A DNA stretch of 64,000 nt from the NCBI GenBank assembly GCA_009760885.1, contig CM019713.1, positions 81,842,131 through 81,906,130 on the forward strand, written 5' to 3'. Each line of letters begins with the position of its first letter. Position 1 is the stretch's first letter. The position numbers and the translations under genes are program-made. Below the pieces are notes generated by a model. It saw only the letters and a program-made list of their open reading frames with translations, did no database searches and was not told the DNA's origin. Below are positions 34,423 through 45,149 of this stretch, piece by piece. The DNA comes from Achatina immaculata (taxonomy: Eukaryota; Mollusca; Gastropoda; Stylommatophora; Achatinidae).

Positions 34423-34663
34423 CTGGGATGACGGGAAAGTACGCCACAGAATAATGTGCTGTGATGGGTAACTGGTATCTTATACTATCTTCACACACTT
34501 GCTTCATGAAGAGTCAGGTGACTCTGTTCATACATGTGCGCCATGAAGCGTCAGGTGACTCTTTTTCACACGTCTGCGTCAAGTGACTCCGCCAGTGTCA
34601 AGTTTACGAGGGCTAGCATGGCGAAGACGCTTTTCAGGACAGCATTGAGAGGCTCACAGCTGA

Positions 34664-34840
34664 CAATGCTAGCGTCAGGACTGGTGAATCATAGCCGACC
34701 AAGACCCTACCTCGCCTCTACGTTGGTGGCCTCAGTGTTAGCCTCATACTGACTAACGGACCAGGGATCTCTACAGCTCTTATGGTGGCGGAGCCTGCTA
34801 AGCAAGCATTGCACATCCGTTGCTTTTCTAGCTCATCTCA
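34664..34840 (+). mobile_element. SINE-like family A, 5' part
   Basis: Contains AATGCTAGCGTCAGGACTGG, ATCATAGCCGACCAAGACCC and GCGGAGCCTGCTAAGCAAGC, the first half of the family consensus. Confidence 0.75.
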
Positions 34841-34889
34841 GTGTGGTGAAGAAGATGTCCCTATTTTGGCGCTCAGCTACCAAGAATTA

Positions 34890-35195
34890 AGATGCTAGGG
34901 TCTGTGTTGGCGAACCAGAGCTGACCAAGACCCTGACTTCACATCACCGCTACTACCTCCCCCCCCCCAACCAGTAACGGGCCTAGCCTGGTTAATGGGA
35001 CAGTGATAGACATAGTCTCCATGGTGGTGGAGTCTGCTAAAGAAGTACTCCACACCCCGCTGTTATTTTATCTGCACTCAGGGACTGAAAAACCAGCTGC
35101 CATGACCCGCTCCCAAACCGACACGATGCTGTGCCTCAACATCCTCATCACATCGGCTGCAAAGACCAGCAGCTGGCAGTTACAAGGAAGAGAGA
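34890..35195 (+). mobile_element. SINE-like family A copy
   Basis: Nearly full-length: GGCGAACCAGAGCTGACCAA, GGAGTCTGCTAAAGAAGTAC, GGGACTGAAAAACCAGCTGC, GATGCTGTGCCTCAACATCC and TCGGCTGCAAAGACCAGCAG. It sits in Irx intron 4's upstream half in antisense orientation. Confidence 0.85.
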
Positions 35196-35334
35196 AGAAC
35201 GAAACTGAGACTGTCGTGGCTACACTCTTTAGCCCAAACCTAAGCACAGCCAACTTCATTCTCTGAAATAGAAAGACAACCTTGAGTTTTTTTTTTTCCA
35301 CGTGAGAAACAACGGGACAGGGGACAGCCTTGTA

Positions 35335-35600
35335 TGCTGTTGTCCTCTCGTGGCTAGATGCGTCCCGTCTTACCGGAGTCGGTGGTTTGAGTCTCAGGTG
35401 ATTCCTCTTGCCATTTCTCTTTATCACAAGTCTAAAAGGTGCATTGTCTACGATTCAAAGTCTGGTCGTATACAACATTATACAGTGAGAAAACCTCGTT
35501 GTCTTCTACCTGAGAAACTTCTGTTAACTTGCGGACGTACCAGGGAGCTCGTACGTCACTTAACTCAAGATGTAGAGATTTATAGATACCCGGGAAGGAT
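35335..35600 (+). mobile_element. tRNA-derived SINE, copy 1
   Basis: CTCTCGTGGCTAGATGCG (A box) and GGTTTGAGTCTCAGG (B box, 35383-35397) are about 25 nt apart. The body shares GTGCATTGTCTACGATT and AAAACCTCGTTGTCTTCTAC with the copy at 47628. Confidence 0.7.
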
Positions 35601-35695
35601 CCGAAGTTGATGAAAAGCTTAATTTGGTGAGGGGGAGGGGGTGGGGGAGGGGGCAGAGAAGTCTAGAGCCGGCTTATACAATTTCTCTAGGGAAG

Positions 35696-35823
<128 letters not shown>

Positions 35824-35837
35824 CCTGCTAGACCTAC

Positions 35838-35964
35838 CTGTGTAAGAGTCATCTTAGTAATGATAGCCAACATGATCTTCTCTCCTTTGGTCGGGTATGG
35901 GTTCTTTCTGTGCTCGTACAGCCAAGCTTTCAGGGTATTAGTGTTCTCTCTGGTAGCGTTCTTC
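35838..35964 (-). CDS. irx: Irx exon 4: homeodomain helices 1 and 2
   Basis: A 127-nt exon: one base plus 42 codons. It has acceptor CCTCTCGCAG|GAAG and donor ACACAG|GTAGGT (GT at 35837-35836). It encodes [20 protein letters not shown] then [20 protein letters not shown] and TQ. This is the N-terminal arm, helix 1, the three-residue TALE loop extension (NPYP region) and helix 2 of an Iroquois homeodomain. It splices in phase 0 to the recognition helix in exon 5. The genomic codons spanning the acceptor, CGC AGG, would read Arg-Arg in frame, matching the RRKNATRE seen in other family members, but the phase-consistent splice gives Gly-Lys-Asn. A GATA/CTAT microsatellite of about 31 units begins roughly 16 bp inside the following intron. 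Confidence 0.96.
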
Positions 35965-36185
35965 CTGCGAGAGGTACACATACAAAGACAACGGTCAGAC
36001 TGTCTCAGGCAGTCACACTGTGTAAGTACATCATCACTTTCTATCTTATTACAAATAGAGCAGTTAGCTCAGTCCAACTCCACTTCACATCGGCACTTTA
36101 AACTTTTTGCGCAAACAGTGATCTTTGCTGTTTGTCGTCACATAATTCTTTCTGTCACCTTTTTTTCTATTTCTCTCTCTGAACC

Positions 36186-36560
36186 TTAAGTGCCCAGGAC
36201 ATATGGGGCTTCCGCAAGGGTTTTCCACAAATGCCTGTCCTTCGCCTTTTTTTCTGCTCTTGCCCAGGTGAGCCCTCTATTGCTCAACATCCTTTCTGTT
36301 GTTCTTCTCCATGTCTCTTTTGGTCTACCCTTACTTCTGCTCCCCTGTGGTGTCCATCTTAGTGCTATTTTTGGTAGTGAGTTGTCAGTCATTCGGAGCA
36401 CATGTCTCAACCATCGCCAGCGTCTTTCCTCAATAATTGTTGTCAGTGGTTTCATCTGCATTTCTGCTAATAAGATGTTATTTCTTATGGTGTTTGGCCA
36501 AAATATTTGTCTAATTCTTCGTAAACATTTAGTCTGGAAAGAATTCAACTTGTTTTCTAT
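36186..36560 (-). mobile_element. LINE C-terminal tail (different family)
   Basis: Reads NSFQTKCLRRIRQIFWPNTI then ERRWRWLRHVLRMTDNSLPK, RWTPQGSRSKGRPKETWRRT and KDRHLWKTLAEAPYVLGT*. A well-preserved non-LTR C-terminus of about 120 residues, in Irx intron 3, sense orientation. Confidence 0.9.
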
Positions 36561-36654
36561 GGTTTTTTTCTATTTACCGTCACATAATTGTTTTCTGTCT
36601 CCTTTCTTTCTGTTTGTCTTCACATAATTTTTCTGTCTCCTTTCGTTCTGTTTC

Positions 36655-37110
36655 TTATCTTATATCTTATATCCTTCCCGTGCCGTTAAACGTCACATAG
36701 AGCTCGCAAAGTAGTTCGCCAATTTTTCCTGTCTTCAGAGAGTCTTTCAATCTCATCAAGATTTTTTTTTATGCCTGCTAATTTGGCCTCTCTTAACATT
36801 GTCCTCTTCAGAGTTTCACGCGGTCTGCCTCTTTTTCTTCGGCCTGTTGTGTTCCACTTGATATCTTGTTTTGGGATTCTCTGATCATTTCTTTTCATCA
36901 AGTGACCAGCATATGTCCATCTCCTTCTCCTGATCACCCATGAGACTGGTTGTTGTTCAGTCATCTGTCTTATCTCTGCATTGTTCTTGAATTCGTTCCA
37001 CTTGATGCCGAGTATTTTCCTTAGGCATTTGTTTCCAAAAGAGTCTAATCTCTTGTCTATTTCTTTAGTTGTTTTCCAGTTTTCGCATGCATTTAATACA
37101 TAATTCTTTC
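36655..37110 (-). mobile_element. LINE family B tail
   Basis: Reads RLDSFGNKCLRKILGIKWNE then RRRRWTYAGHLMKRNDQRIP, RRKRGRPRETLKRTMLREAK and WRTTLRALCDV*, then CGGCACGGGAAGGATATAAG. The C-terminal frame is intact. Co-linear with the 17437-17915 and 14694-15172 copies. Confidence 0.92.
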
Positions 37111-37310
37111 TGTCTCCTTTGCTGTTTGTCATTACATAATTCTTTCTGACTCTTTTGCTGTTTGTCATCACATAATTCTTTCTGACTCTTTTGCTGTTTG
37201 TCATCACATAAGTCTTTCTGACTCTTTTGCTGTTTGTCTTCACATAAATCTTTCTGTCCCCTTTTCCCGTTTGTTGTCGCATAAAACTTTTGTCTCCTTT
37301 TTTCTGTTTG
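37110..37310. repeat. 36-bp repeat, about 6 copies
   Basis: The unit is TTTCTGACTCTTTTGCTGTT + TGTCATCACATAATTC. It abuts the 5' end of the LINE tail and grades into decayed copies up to 37530. Confidence 0.88.
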
Positions 37311-37555
37311 TCGTCACATAGTGCTTTCAGTCTCTGGGCTGTTTGTCGTCACATTATGTTTCTCCTTCCAGTTTCTCCTTCTGTTTATCGTCAACTAATT
37401 CTTCCTGTTTCTTTTCATCTATGTTTTCATATAAATCTTCCTTTTTCTTTTCCAATATGTTGTCACCTAATTCTTCCTGTTTCTTTTGATTTATATTTTC
37501 ATATAGATCTTCCTGTTTCTTTAAGGGTTTAAAAAGATATTTCGCAGTTCTCTGC

Positions 37556-37661
37556 TTCTTCTTCTTCTTCTTTTTCTTCTTCTTCTTCTTCTTCTTCTTC
37601 AGTAACAGAAAATGAGTGAAAGAGGGAAAAATGAGGCGGACCTGAATATAATAATAATAAC

Positions 37662-37701
<40 letters not shown>

Positions 37702-37726
37702 GTAATAATAATAATAATAATAATTA
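37556..37726. repeat. (CTT)n and (ATA)n microsatellites
   Basis: CTT run at about 37556-37600 and ATA/AAT run at about 37646-37726. A (GA)n run also lies at 37892-37921. Confidence 0.95.
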
Positions 37727-37893
37727 TCAAGTGCCGTGTTCACAGATATTGTTCTATTATCCCTCTATTTCTGTGTGAACGTGTTACAATTTATAATCGA
37801 ATTTGTTGGCCCTTTCTTTTCTTGTGCCACTATGTCAGCCTTTCCCCAGATGTGTTGAAATGGGTAATTGTAATATTAGTATAATTAGGACGC

Positions 37894-37921
<28 letters not shown>

Positions 37922-37924
<3 letters not shown>

Positions 37925-38225
37925 TTGAAACCGTGGAGGAAAATTGGAAGACCTTCGGCTGAAATATTATTTGTACAGTGCTTGTTTGAATGTTCGTTTG
38001 ATAAAATGTTGTGGAGGTTTGTTATTTGATCTTTTTATGTTTAATGTGATCAATTCATGCTAATTTTGTTTCGTTGGGGTTTTTTTTTCTTTGCTTTTTG
38101 TTTTGTTTGTTTGATGTTTCATGTGAGCTTTTGATTACAGGTTCAGGCACTGCACCTGAGTAGCGATGTTCGCTACAGTCGCTAAAAACAGAGGCAACAA
38201 CTTTGCTTATGCGGGCAACACTCAC
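37922..38225. other. Irx intron 3, part adjoining exon 3
   Basis: T-rich unassigned sequence with no repeat or ORF. Confidence 0.5.
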
Positions 38226-38335
38226 CCTGGTCCATAGGGGTACATGGCCATTGGGTCGTACGGAAATCCGGGTTGCGCTGCTGCCAGTGTGCGCCAAGCT
38301 TCTGCGCTTTCTTTCAGATCATACGCTGACGTGCC
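38226..38335 (-). CDS. irx: Irx exon 3: YDLKE...WR block before the homeodomain
   Basis: A 110-nt exon: 36 codons plus two bases. The acceptor is TTGTAAACAG|GGC (AG at 38337-38336) and the donor is CCAGG|GTGAGT (GT at 38225-38224). It encodes GTSAYDLKESAEAWRTLAAA followed by a Pro/Tyr-rich tail ending YPYGP. The YDLKE...WR motif a short distance before the homeodomain is typical of Iroquois proteins. It enters in phase 0 from exon 2 and leaves with two bases (GG) that the first base of exon 4 completes to Gly. The usual RRK linker right before the homeodomain is not in this exon, so a small additional exon between exons 3 and 4 remains possible. Confidence 0.85.
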
Positions 38336-38689
38336 CTGTTTACAATGTAACAAAAGTTAACAGTTACTGCAGGGGAGAAAAAAAAAGAGAGAGAGAGAGA
38401 GTGAGAAAAAAAAAATCTTATGATGTGCAATGTCTTCTGAAATGATGTTGAGGGGCTGACATGGCTGTGTGTATGTTTCTTTGTCCGGGTCTCGCTAGCG
38501 CCATTGCTGTGTCTTTTATTGTCAAGATGGCGAGTTTGCGCTGTGAGAATCTAAAACACTGAGTGTTTATATCATGAAAATGTATTAACAGAGTGACATT
38601 AATGAAAATTCATAGCATGAAAATCTATTTACATAATTTGAAATGAAGGTACTGTATGATAAAAATCTAATAACGGTGCGACGGTGGAC

Positions 38690-39205
38690 ATTCTACCTCA
38701 TGAAAATCTAACAACTTTGAAGAGGTGGATATTCTATGTTGTGAGAATCTAACAACATTCGCAAAAGTGGATATTCTACCTCATGAAAATCTAACAACTT
38801 TGAAGAGGTGGATATTCTATGTTATGAGAATCTAACAACATTCGCAAAAGTGGATATTCTACCTCATGAAAATCTAACAACTTTGAAGAGGTGGATATTC
38901 TATGTTATGAGAATCTAACAACATTCGCAAAAGTGGATATTCTACCTCATGAAAATCTAACAACTTTGAAGAGGTGGATATTCTATGTTATGAGAATCTA
39001 ACAACATTCGCAAAAGTGGATATTCTACCTCATGAAAATCTAACAACTTTGAAGAGGTGGATATTCTATGTTATGAGAATCTAACAACATTCGCAAAAGT
39101 GGATATTCTACCTCATGAAAATCTAACAACTTTGAAGAGGTGGATATTCTATGTTATGAGAATCTAACAACATTCGCAAAAGTGGATATTCTACCTCACG
39201 AAATT
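38690..39205. repeat. 83-bp higher-order repeat, about 6 copies
   Basis: Each 83-bp unit holds two related halves of about 41 bp, one with TCTAACAACTTTGAAGAGGT and one with TCTAACAACATTCGCAAAAG, both followed by GGATATTCTA. Units are virtually identical. Confidence 0.96.
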
Positions 39206-39838
39206 CTAGCATCATAGCGAAGACGGACATTCCAACTCACGAAAATCAAGCAGCATTGACTGCTTAGAAATTTCATAACTTGAACTACCATGAAAACACT
39301 GAAGTGAAATCTTCATACAATGAAAACCTAATGGTGTATATGGGGGACATCTTTTTTTACCGTTAACATCAAGAGACAGCATCGAGCAAATAACAAAATA
39401 AAATGACAAAATAATACATGTTTTAATCATTTTTCTTCATCCTAACTCTTATCTGTTAAGGAAAACAAAAACAAAACAAAACAAAAACACATTATGTATC
39501 TGTCAGCAAACACATCCAGGACATCATGACATCCATATCATCATGATACTTGATAATACATTCTAAATATCGCTTATAATTAGTTATATCTAATTGTATT
39601 TCTTTCTAAACATAAATATACAATAGAAAAAAAAGAGAGGGCTGATCTTAGAAACAAGACACTTAAAAAGCAGACAAAATAAAAGATTGATAAGAAGAAG
39701 ACGAAATAATATTTGGGCTACTGGCTTCGCCAGGGAACAACAAGAAACCTGCCAGGAGAAATGATTGTAGAACAAATGTAGTGAGAAAAAAATCAATTGA
39801 AAACAACAAGAAAAACATCTTATACTTCTTTAATCTCC
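39206..39838. other. Unassigned sequence, Irx intron 2
   Basis: Decayed relatives of the preceding repeat to about 39330, then AT-rich sequence. No gene seen. Confidence 0.45.
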
Positions 39839-39839
39839 C

Positions 39840-40012
39840 TAAAACTGAGAGCTGGTGTTCTTTGTAGTCGATGCTTTGAACATGTTGAGGCGCAGAGTCG
39901 TGTCGGATTGGGAGCGTCTTCTGGCAGCTGTTCTTTCAGTCTTTGAGTTTAATTTTCAAAAAAAAAAAAGCAAGGAGTGTGCAATACTTCTTTAACAGAC
40001 TCCACCCCCCAC
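39840..40012 (-). mobile_element. SINE-like family A, partial
   Basis: In reverse orientation: GAGCTGGTGTTCTTTGTAGT, GTGTCGGATTGGGAGCG and AATACTTCTTTAACAGACTC, the 3' half of the family. Confidence 0.78.
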
Positions 40013-40149
40013 CTAATCGCTTCAAAAGGATTAAATTTAAACAAGCAAATGACAGAGGAAAAATTATTTAACGAAGGATTGGAATTTTGAAACGAGGCTC
40101 ACAATTTCTAGAAACTTAAGTTTATTTAACACAACCCACACACACACAA

Positions 40150-40500
40150 CCCCCCCCCCCCCCACACACACACACACATACAAGAAATACTAGCTTAGCT
40201 GCTCACATATACACAGACACAAAACACTAGCTTAGCTGCTCACATATACACACATATACACAGACACGAAACACTAGCTTAGCTGCTCACATATACACAC
40301 ACATACACAGACAGGAAACACTAGCTTAGCTGCTCACATATACACACATATACACAGACACGAAACACTAGCTTAGCTGCTCACATATACACACATATAC
40401 ACATACAGGAAACACTAGCTTAGCTGCTCACATATACACACATATACACAGACAGGAAACACTAGCTTAGCTGCTCACATATACACACATATACACACAT
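40150..40500. repeat. 47-bp minisatellite, about 7 copies
   Basis: The unit is AACACTAGCTTAGCTGCTCA + CATATACACACATATACACAGACACGA, preceded by a C14 run at 40150-40163. Confidence 0.93.
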
Positions 40501-40574
40501 TCACACATTGATACAAGAAAGAGCTACTGTCTGATCACACGGGCGTGAAGACACTTGTCCAAGGAGGCAATCAG

Positions 40575-40885
40575 CGAACCATAGCTGACATGCTAGCGTT
40601 ATGGTTAGCGAACCATAGCTGACCAAGACCTTGTCCCAAATCTCCGTTGGGACCACCCCTCCCCTTTCCCCCAGTAACAGGCCTAGCCTGGCTAACGGGG
40701 CAGAGATAGCCATAGTCCACATGGTGGTGGAGTCTGCTAAAGAAGCATTGCACACCCCTTGCTTTTTAGCTGTAATCCGGGACTGAAAAAGTAACTTTCC
40801 ATAACCCGCTCCCACGCTGATACGATGATGTGCCTCAACATCTCTACAGCATCGGCTGCAAAGAACACCAGCTCGCAGTTACAGG
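40575..40885 (+). mobile_element. SINE-like family A, best full-length copy
   Basis: Runs from AACCATAGCTGACATGCTAG through AGCTGACCAAGACCTTG, GGAGTCTGCTAAAGAAGCAT, GATGTGCCTCAACATCTCTA and TCGGCTGCAAAGAACACCAG to CTCGCAGTTACAGGGAG. It lies about 75 bp from the Irx exon 2 donor, antisense to the gene. Confidence 0.88.
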
Positions 40886-40959
40886 GAGTTCGTACAAGCA
40901 CAAGCACAAGCAAGTCTGATCACATATAAAAAAAAAAGTATGTTGCAAATGAGGCTTAC

Positions 40960-41205
40960 CAAGGGAGAGTAGAAGGCTGAACCTTCCGCACCAAGCGCCA
41001 CATAGCCCTGTGACACTGCGGCAGCGTAGGCCGATGCGCTGTACACACTCTCCAGCCCCGGGGGGAAGGCAGCCCTGGGGTATGTGACCAGGCCAGGGGA
41101 GTACTGGCACGAGCAGACGGTCTGGCCCGTATGCGGGTCTGTCAGGATGGGTCTTCCGTTCTCACAGCAAGCTCGGTGGCCGCCTGGTGTTGATGGCGTG
41201 GTGAT
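40960..41205 (-). CDS. irx: Irx exon 2: conserved N-terminal cysteine block
   Basis: Exactly 82 codons, phase 0 at both ends. The acceptor is CTCTCTTCCCAG|ATC (AG at 41207-41206) and the donor is TTG|GTAAGC (GT at 40959-40958). It encodes ENGRPILTDPHTGQTVCSCQ, the most conserved non-homeodomain stretch of Iroquois proteins, then a Tyr/Ala/Ser-rich segment ending AFYSPL. It was chosen as an exon because this block is family-specific and the phase fits exons 1 and 3. The acceptor lies at the edge of a roughly 1-kb array of 32-bp units that each repeat the same acceptor. Using any upstream copy would add ATC ACC TAA, an immediate stop. Confidence 0.93.
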
Positions 41206-42255
41206 CTGGGAAGAGAGATGGTACAGAGTTAGGTGATCTGGGAAGAGAGATGGTACAGAGTTAGGTGATCTGGGAAGAGAGATGGTACAGAGTTAGGTGA
41301 TCTGGGAAGAGAGATGGTACAGAGTTAGGTGATCTGGGAAGAGAGATGGTACAGAGTTAGGTGATCTGGGAAGAGAGATGGTACAGAGTTAGGTGATCTG
41401 GGAAGAGAGATGGTACAGAGTTAGGTGATCTGGGAAGAGAGATGGTACAGAGTTAGGTGATCTGGGAAGAGAGATGGTACAGAGTTAGGTGATCTGGGAA
41501 GAGAGATGGTACAGAGTTAGGTGATCTGGGAAGAGATATGGTACAGAGTTAGGTGATCTGGGAAGAGAGATGGTACAGAGTTAGGTGATCTGGGAAGAGA
41601 GATGGTACAGAGTTAGGTGATCTGGGAAGAGAGATGGTACAGAGTTAGGTGATCTGGGAAGAGAGATGGTACAGAGTTAGGTGATCTGGGAAGAGAGATG
41701 GTACAGAGTTAGGTGATCTGGGAATAGAGATGGTACAGAGTTAGGTGATCTGGGAAGAGAGATGGTACAGAGTTAGGTGATCTGGGAAGAGAGATGGTAC
41801 AGAGTTAGGTGATCTGGGAAGAGAGATGGTACAGAGTTAGGTGATCTGGGAAGAGAGATGGTACAGAGTTAGGTGATCTGGGAATAGAGATGGTACAGAG
41901 TTAGGTAATCTGAGAATAGAGATGGTACAGAGTTAGGTAATCTGGGAATAGAGATGGTACAGAGTTAGGTAATCTGGGAATAGAGATGGTACAGAGTTAG
42001 GTAATCTGGGAATAGAGATGGTACAGAGTTAGGTAATCTGAGAATAGAGATGATACAGAGTTAGGTAATCTCAGAATAGAGATGGTACAGAGTTAGGTGA
42101 TCTGGGAAGAGAGATGGTACAGAGTTAGGTGATCTGGGATTAGAGATGGTACAGAGTTAGGTGATCTGGGAAGAGAGGTGGCACATAAGGTGATCTGGGA
42201 TGAGAGATGGTACAGAATTAAGTCTAGGAAGAGAGACGGTACAGAGGTAGAGCAC
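41200..42255 (-). repeat. 32-bp minisatellite made of repeated Irx 3' splice sites, about 33 copies
   Basis: The period is 32 bp. Read on the minus strand each unit contains CTAAC (branch-point-like), a tract CTCTCTTCCC, CAG and then ATCACC, the same six bases that open Irx exon 2. The unit touching the exon supplies the real acceptor. Units near the exon are almost identical. Distal units drift (TCTATTCCCAG, ATTAC) and the last two or three are degraded. The branch A to AG spacing is about 23 nt, normal for splicing. The array probably arose by tandem duplication of the intron-exon junction. Confidence 0.95.
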
Positions 42256-42354
42256 ACTGTGTTTGTTTTAGATCCTGGCCTTTAAAAATAAAACCTAATT
42301 ATCACCGCGGTATTAGGACGTCTGAGGAGAGTACTAAATGTAACAAGATGATAC

Positions 42355-42660
42355 ACAATAAGAGATGACGCCATCAGGGCAATGTTGGAGTAACACCAGT
42401 ATGACATTATATCCAGAAACAGCAAGTCACATGGTTTGGCTATGACACACGACTATCACCAGATAGTATAGCACAGAAAACATTAACAGCAAAAATTGTA
42501 GAAAATAGAGAGACCGCGCACGCAGGAGATGGAGAGAAGAAATTACAGAAATCTGAATCCCATTATATGAAGCAAATCGTCGATCCCTATCAAGACATCT
42601 TTGTCCCTTCAACGATGAAAGATATATGAGGAAGGAGACAAGACAAGATAATATTTAAAC
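42355..42660 (+). mobile_element. Decayed LINE tail
   Basis: Frame text includes QVTWFGYDTRLSPDSIAQKT with later frameshifts, resembling the WFGHV.R...D..A segment of non-LTR C-termini. Weak. Confidence 0.4.
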
Positions 42661-43275
42661 TGTTGGTTTTGTTATTATTATTATTTTCTGTAAAAGAAAA
42701 CGATGATAAATAAACGTAGATATATAAAGGACATATAGTTTTTAAATGTCAACAGATTGCAAGTATCACTATAAATCAGTATAAATTTTCAGTTTTGTAC
42801 AGTGCATCAAATGACCACTGTCATTTTGTAAGTTAGAAAATTGAAATGTTTGAGACAGAGGCGAGAGACACAAGTTGACCCTGATTGTGACAGGTTGAAA
42901 GACCTGGTCTCACGTCCTGGAGAGACTGTTTTAAAACGAGATCTTACGAGAGAGAGAGACACACAGAGAGACACATAGAGAATGAATGAATGAATGAACA
43001 ATCTTTGTTTTTAAAGGGTAAAGAATTGGGCACGCAGGCCCGTCTTACATTCTGCCCTTCATCACTCCATCTTTCATTCTTCCCACACACTCGATTTAAT
43101 ACAAATATACAAATTAAATTAGGAAAAAACATATCAAATAGTGTAAGATTTAACTATTACATTCAAAGTAAAAGAGAAGAAGTAATTAACCTAATAAAAT
43201 AGCTCTCACGCACACATACACACACAGACATATACATAAACAAAAATACATTGTAAATACAGATCTAGAGATAGA
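42661..43275. other. Unassigned sequence, Irx intron 1
   Basis: AT-rich with a few GA runs. No gene or element recognised. Confidence 0.45.
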
Positions 43276-43276
43276 A

Positions 43277-43279
<3 letters not shown>

Positions 43280-43309
<30 letters not shown>

Positions 43310-43505
43310 GACACAGAGAGAGCCAGAAGCAAACAAATATCAGGTCCTCGGGGAAACTACATACGACCAAGTTGTATGTAAACTAAAGTTGTATGTAAAC
43401 TAAAGTTGTATGTAAACTAAAGTTGTATGTAAACTAAAGTTGTATGTAAACTAAAGTTGTATGTAAACTAAAGTTGTATGTAAACTAAAGTTGTATGTAG
43501 ACACG
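43280..43505. repeat. (GA)n and 17-bp GTATGTAAACTAAAGTT repeat
   Basis: GA run at 43278-43320, then about eight perfect 17-bp units at 43372-43500. Decayed versions continue to about 43970. Confidence 0.94.
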
Positions 43506-44074
43506 GTTGTTTGTAAAATGAAACTGCTGTATGTGAACGAAGTTGTATGAAAGCTAAAACTGTACATCAGCAAAGTTGTAGATTAACAGAGCTATGGAGA
43601 ACCTTGTTTGTTGATTACCATAGCTGTGTACAAATGAATATCTACATTTGAATAGCTATGTGCAAGTGAGTATCTACATTAACATAGTTATATACCAGAG
43701 AATATCTACATTACTTAGGATATATGTAAGAGTATATCTACATTAGCATAGTTATCTATATACAAGAGAATATCTACATTAGCTAGGGAGTATAAAAGTA
43801 AATATGTAGAGTAATAAAACTGTACATAAATGAATTTGTAGATTAGCAAAACTCTACATAAGTGTAGTTCTAGATTAGGAGAACCATATATAAGTGAATT
43901 AATAGATTAGAGAAGCCATGTATAAGTGAAGTTGTAGATCAGCGATGTTGTGCATAAGTGAATTTATAAATTACCAAACCGTAGGCCACTGCAATTAAAA
44001 ATAAATGTATTTTAAACAACTTTTCTCTCCGTGTCATAACTGGGACGCCATTGTTAATTATCTCATCATCTTGA

Positions 44075-44077
<3 letters not shown>

Positions 44078-44112
<35 letters not shown>
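44078..44112. repeat. (GA)n microsatellite
   Basis: Pure GA run of about 34 bp. Confidence 0.96.
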
Positions 44113-44114
<2 letters not shown>

Positions 44115-44227
44115 CGTCACGTGTGAAGACAATGCCTCGCCAAACGTCCTGAATAAACGGGACGGAGACAATGGTGACTCCAAGCTGAATGAAGGAGATG
44201 GCGGCCACCCTACCGTAGGTGGCTCAC

Positions 44228-44465
44228 TTCTTAGGAGTTGGCGAACCACACTTGGTCAAGACCTCTTTCTCCCTCCCCCCCCCCCCTTTTCAACATCCTA
44301 GAGGTGCTCCCGGAAAGAGGCAATAAGCTGGTAGAAGGAATAGGGATGGCAATGGGAGCACGGCTAAAAGTACGCCGAGCCCAAGTCCGGCGTACTGGAC
44401 CGAAAAGCGAGCAACAGCGACACGAGAATACCAAGCCAAGAAGTACCAGCAGTAGAAGAAAAAGA
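44228..44465 (+). mobile_element. SINE-like family A, divergent fragment
   Basis: Starts TTGGCGAACCACACTTGGTC followed by AAGACC, and ends ACCAGCAGTAGAAGAAAAAG. The middle is not family-like, so this may be a chimera. Confidence 0.4.
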
Positions 44466-44504
44466 GTGTCACATTATCTCCCCTGCAAGTTAAAAATAAT
44501 CGTT

Positions 44505-44760
44505 TATTAAATCCTTTACATGCTAAAATAATCATTTATTATCTCCATTACATGTAAAAATAATAGTTTCTTATCTCCCTTACATATTAAAATAATCGTT
44601 TATTATTTCCTTTACATATTAAATAATCGTTGATTATTTCCCTTACATATTAAAATAATCGTTTATTATTTCCCTTACATATTAAAATAATCGTTTATTT
44701 CCCTTACATATTAAATAATCGTTTATTATTTCCCTTACATATTAAAATAATCCTGATCAC
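44505..44760. repeat. 32-bp repeat TCCCTTACATATTAAAATAA
   Basis: About eight units, TCCCTTACATATTAAAATAA + TCGTTTATTATT, some short by a few bases. 44761-45150 is unassigned. Confidence 0.92.
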
Positions 44761-45149
44761 TGTTTAAATCACCTCCTGAACAGGTGGATCGCAGTACTGC
44801 TGCACACACTCCGCAGCACCGCCCGGGAATCCTAATAAGACAGCCTGAAGGGAGATCTCAGAAGGGACATAACCATTGCTTGTAGAAACGCTCGGCCCTG
44901 CTGTTGTGGGCGCTTACACCATCCTTGTTATCTCCGTCAAGTGAATACAGAACATCGTGCAGCTAAGCTTCAACTTTCATCCAATCCATCCTCGGGGGCT
45001 ACAGATGCATGGACCTAGACAAACGACAACTGGGGACACCAAGGACCTAGTTACTTGATAACATTTTGAACAAGTCCTGGACGCTTAAGACGACAAATGA
45101 AGAAATGTCTCAGAGGAATAACGTGGGGGCGAGAAACGAATTAAAACTG

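Noticed and set aside
43939..44208. Minus ORF starting MAAISFIQLGVTIVSV
   Set aside because: Looks membrane-like for 30 residues but then runs through a GA microsatellite and has no splice-supported continuation.
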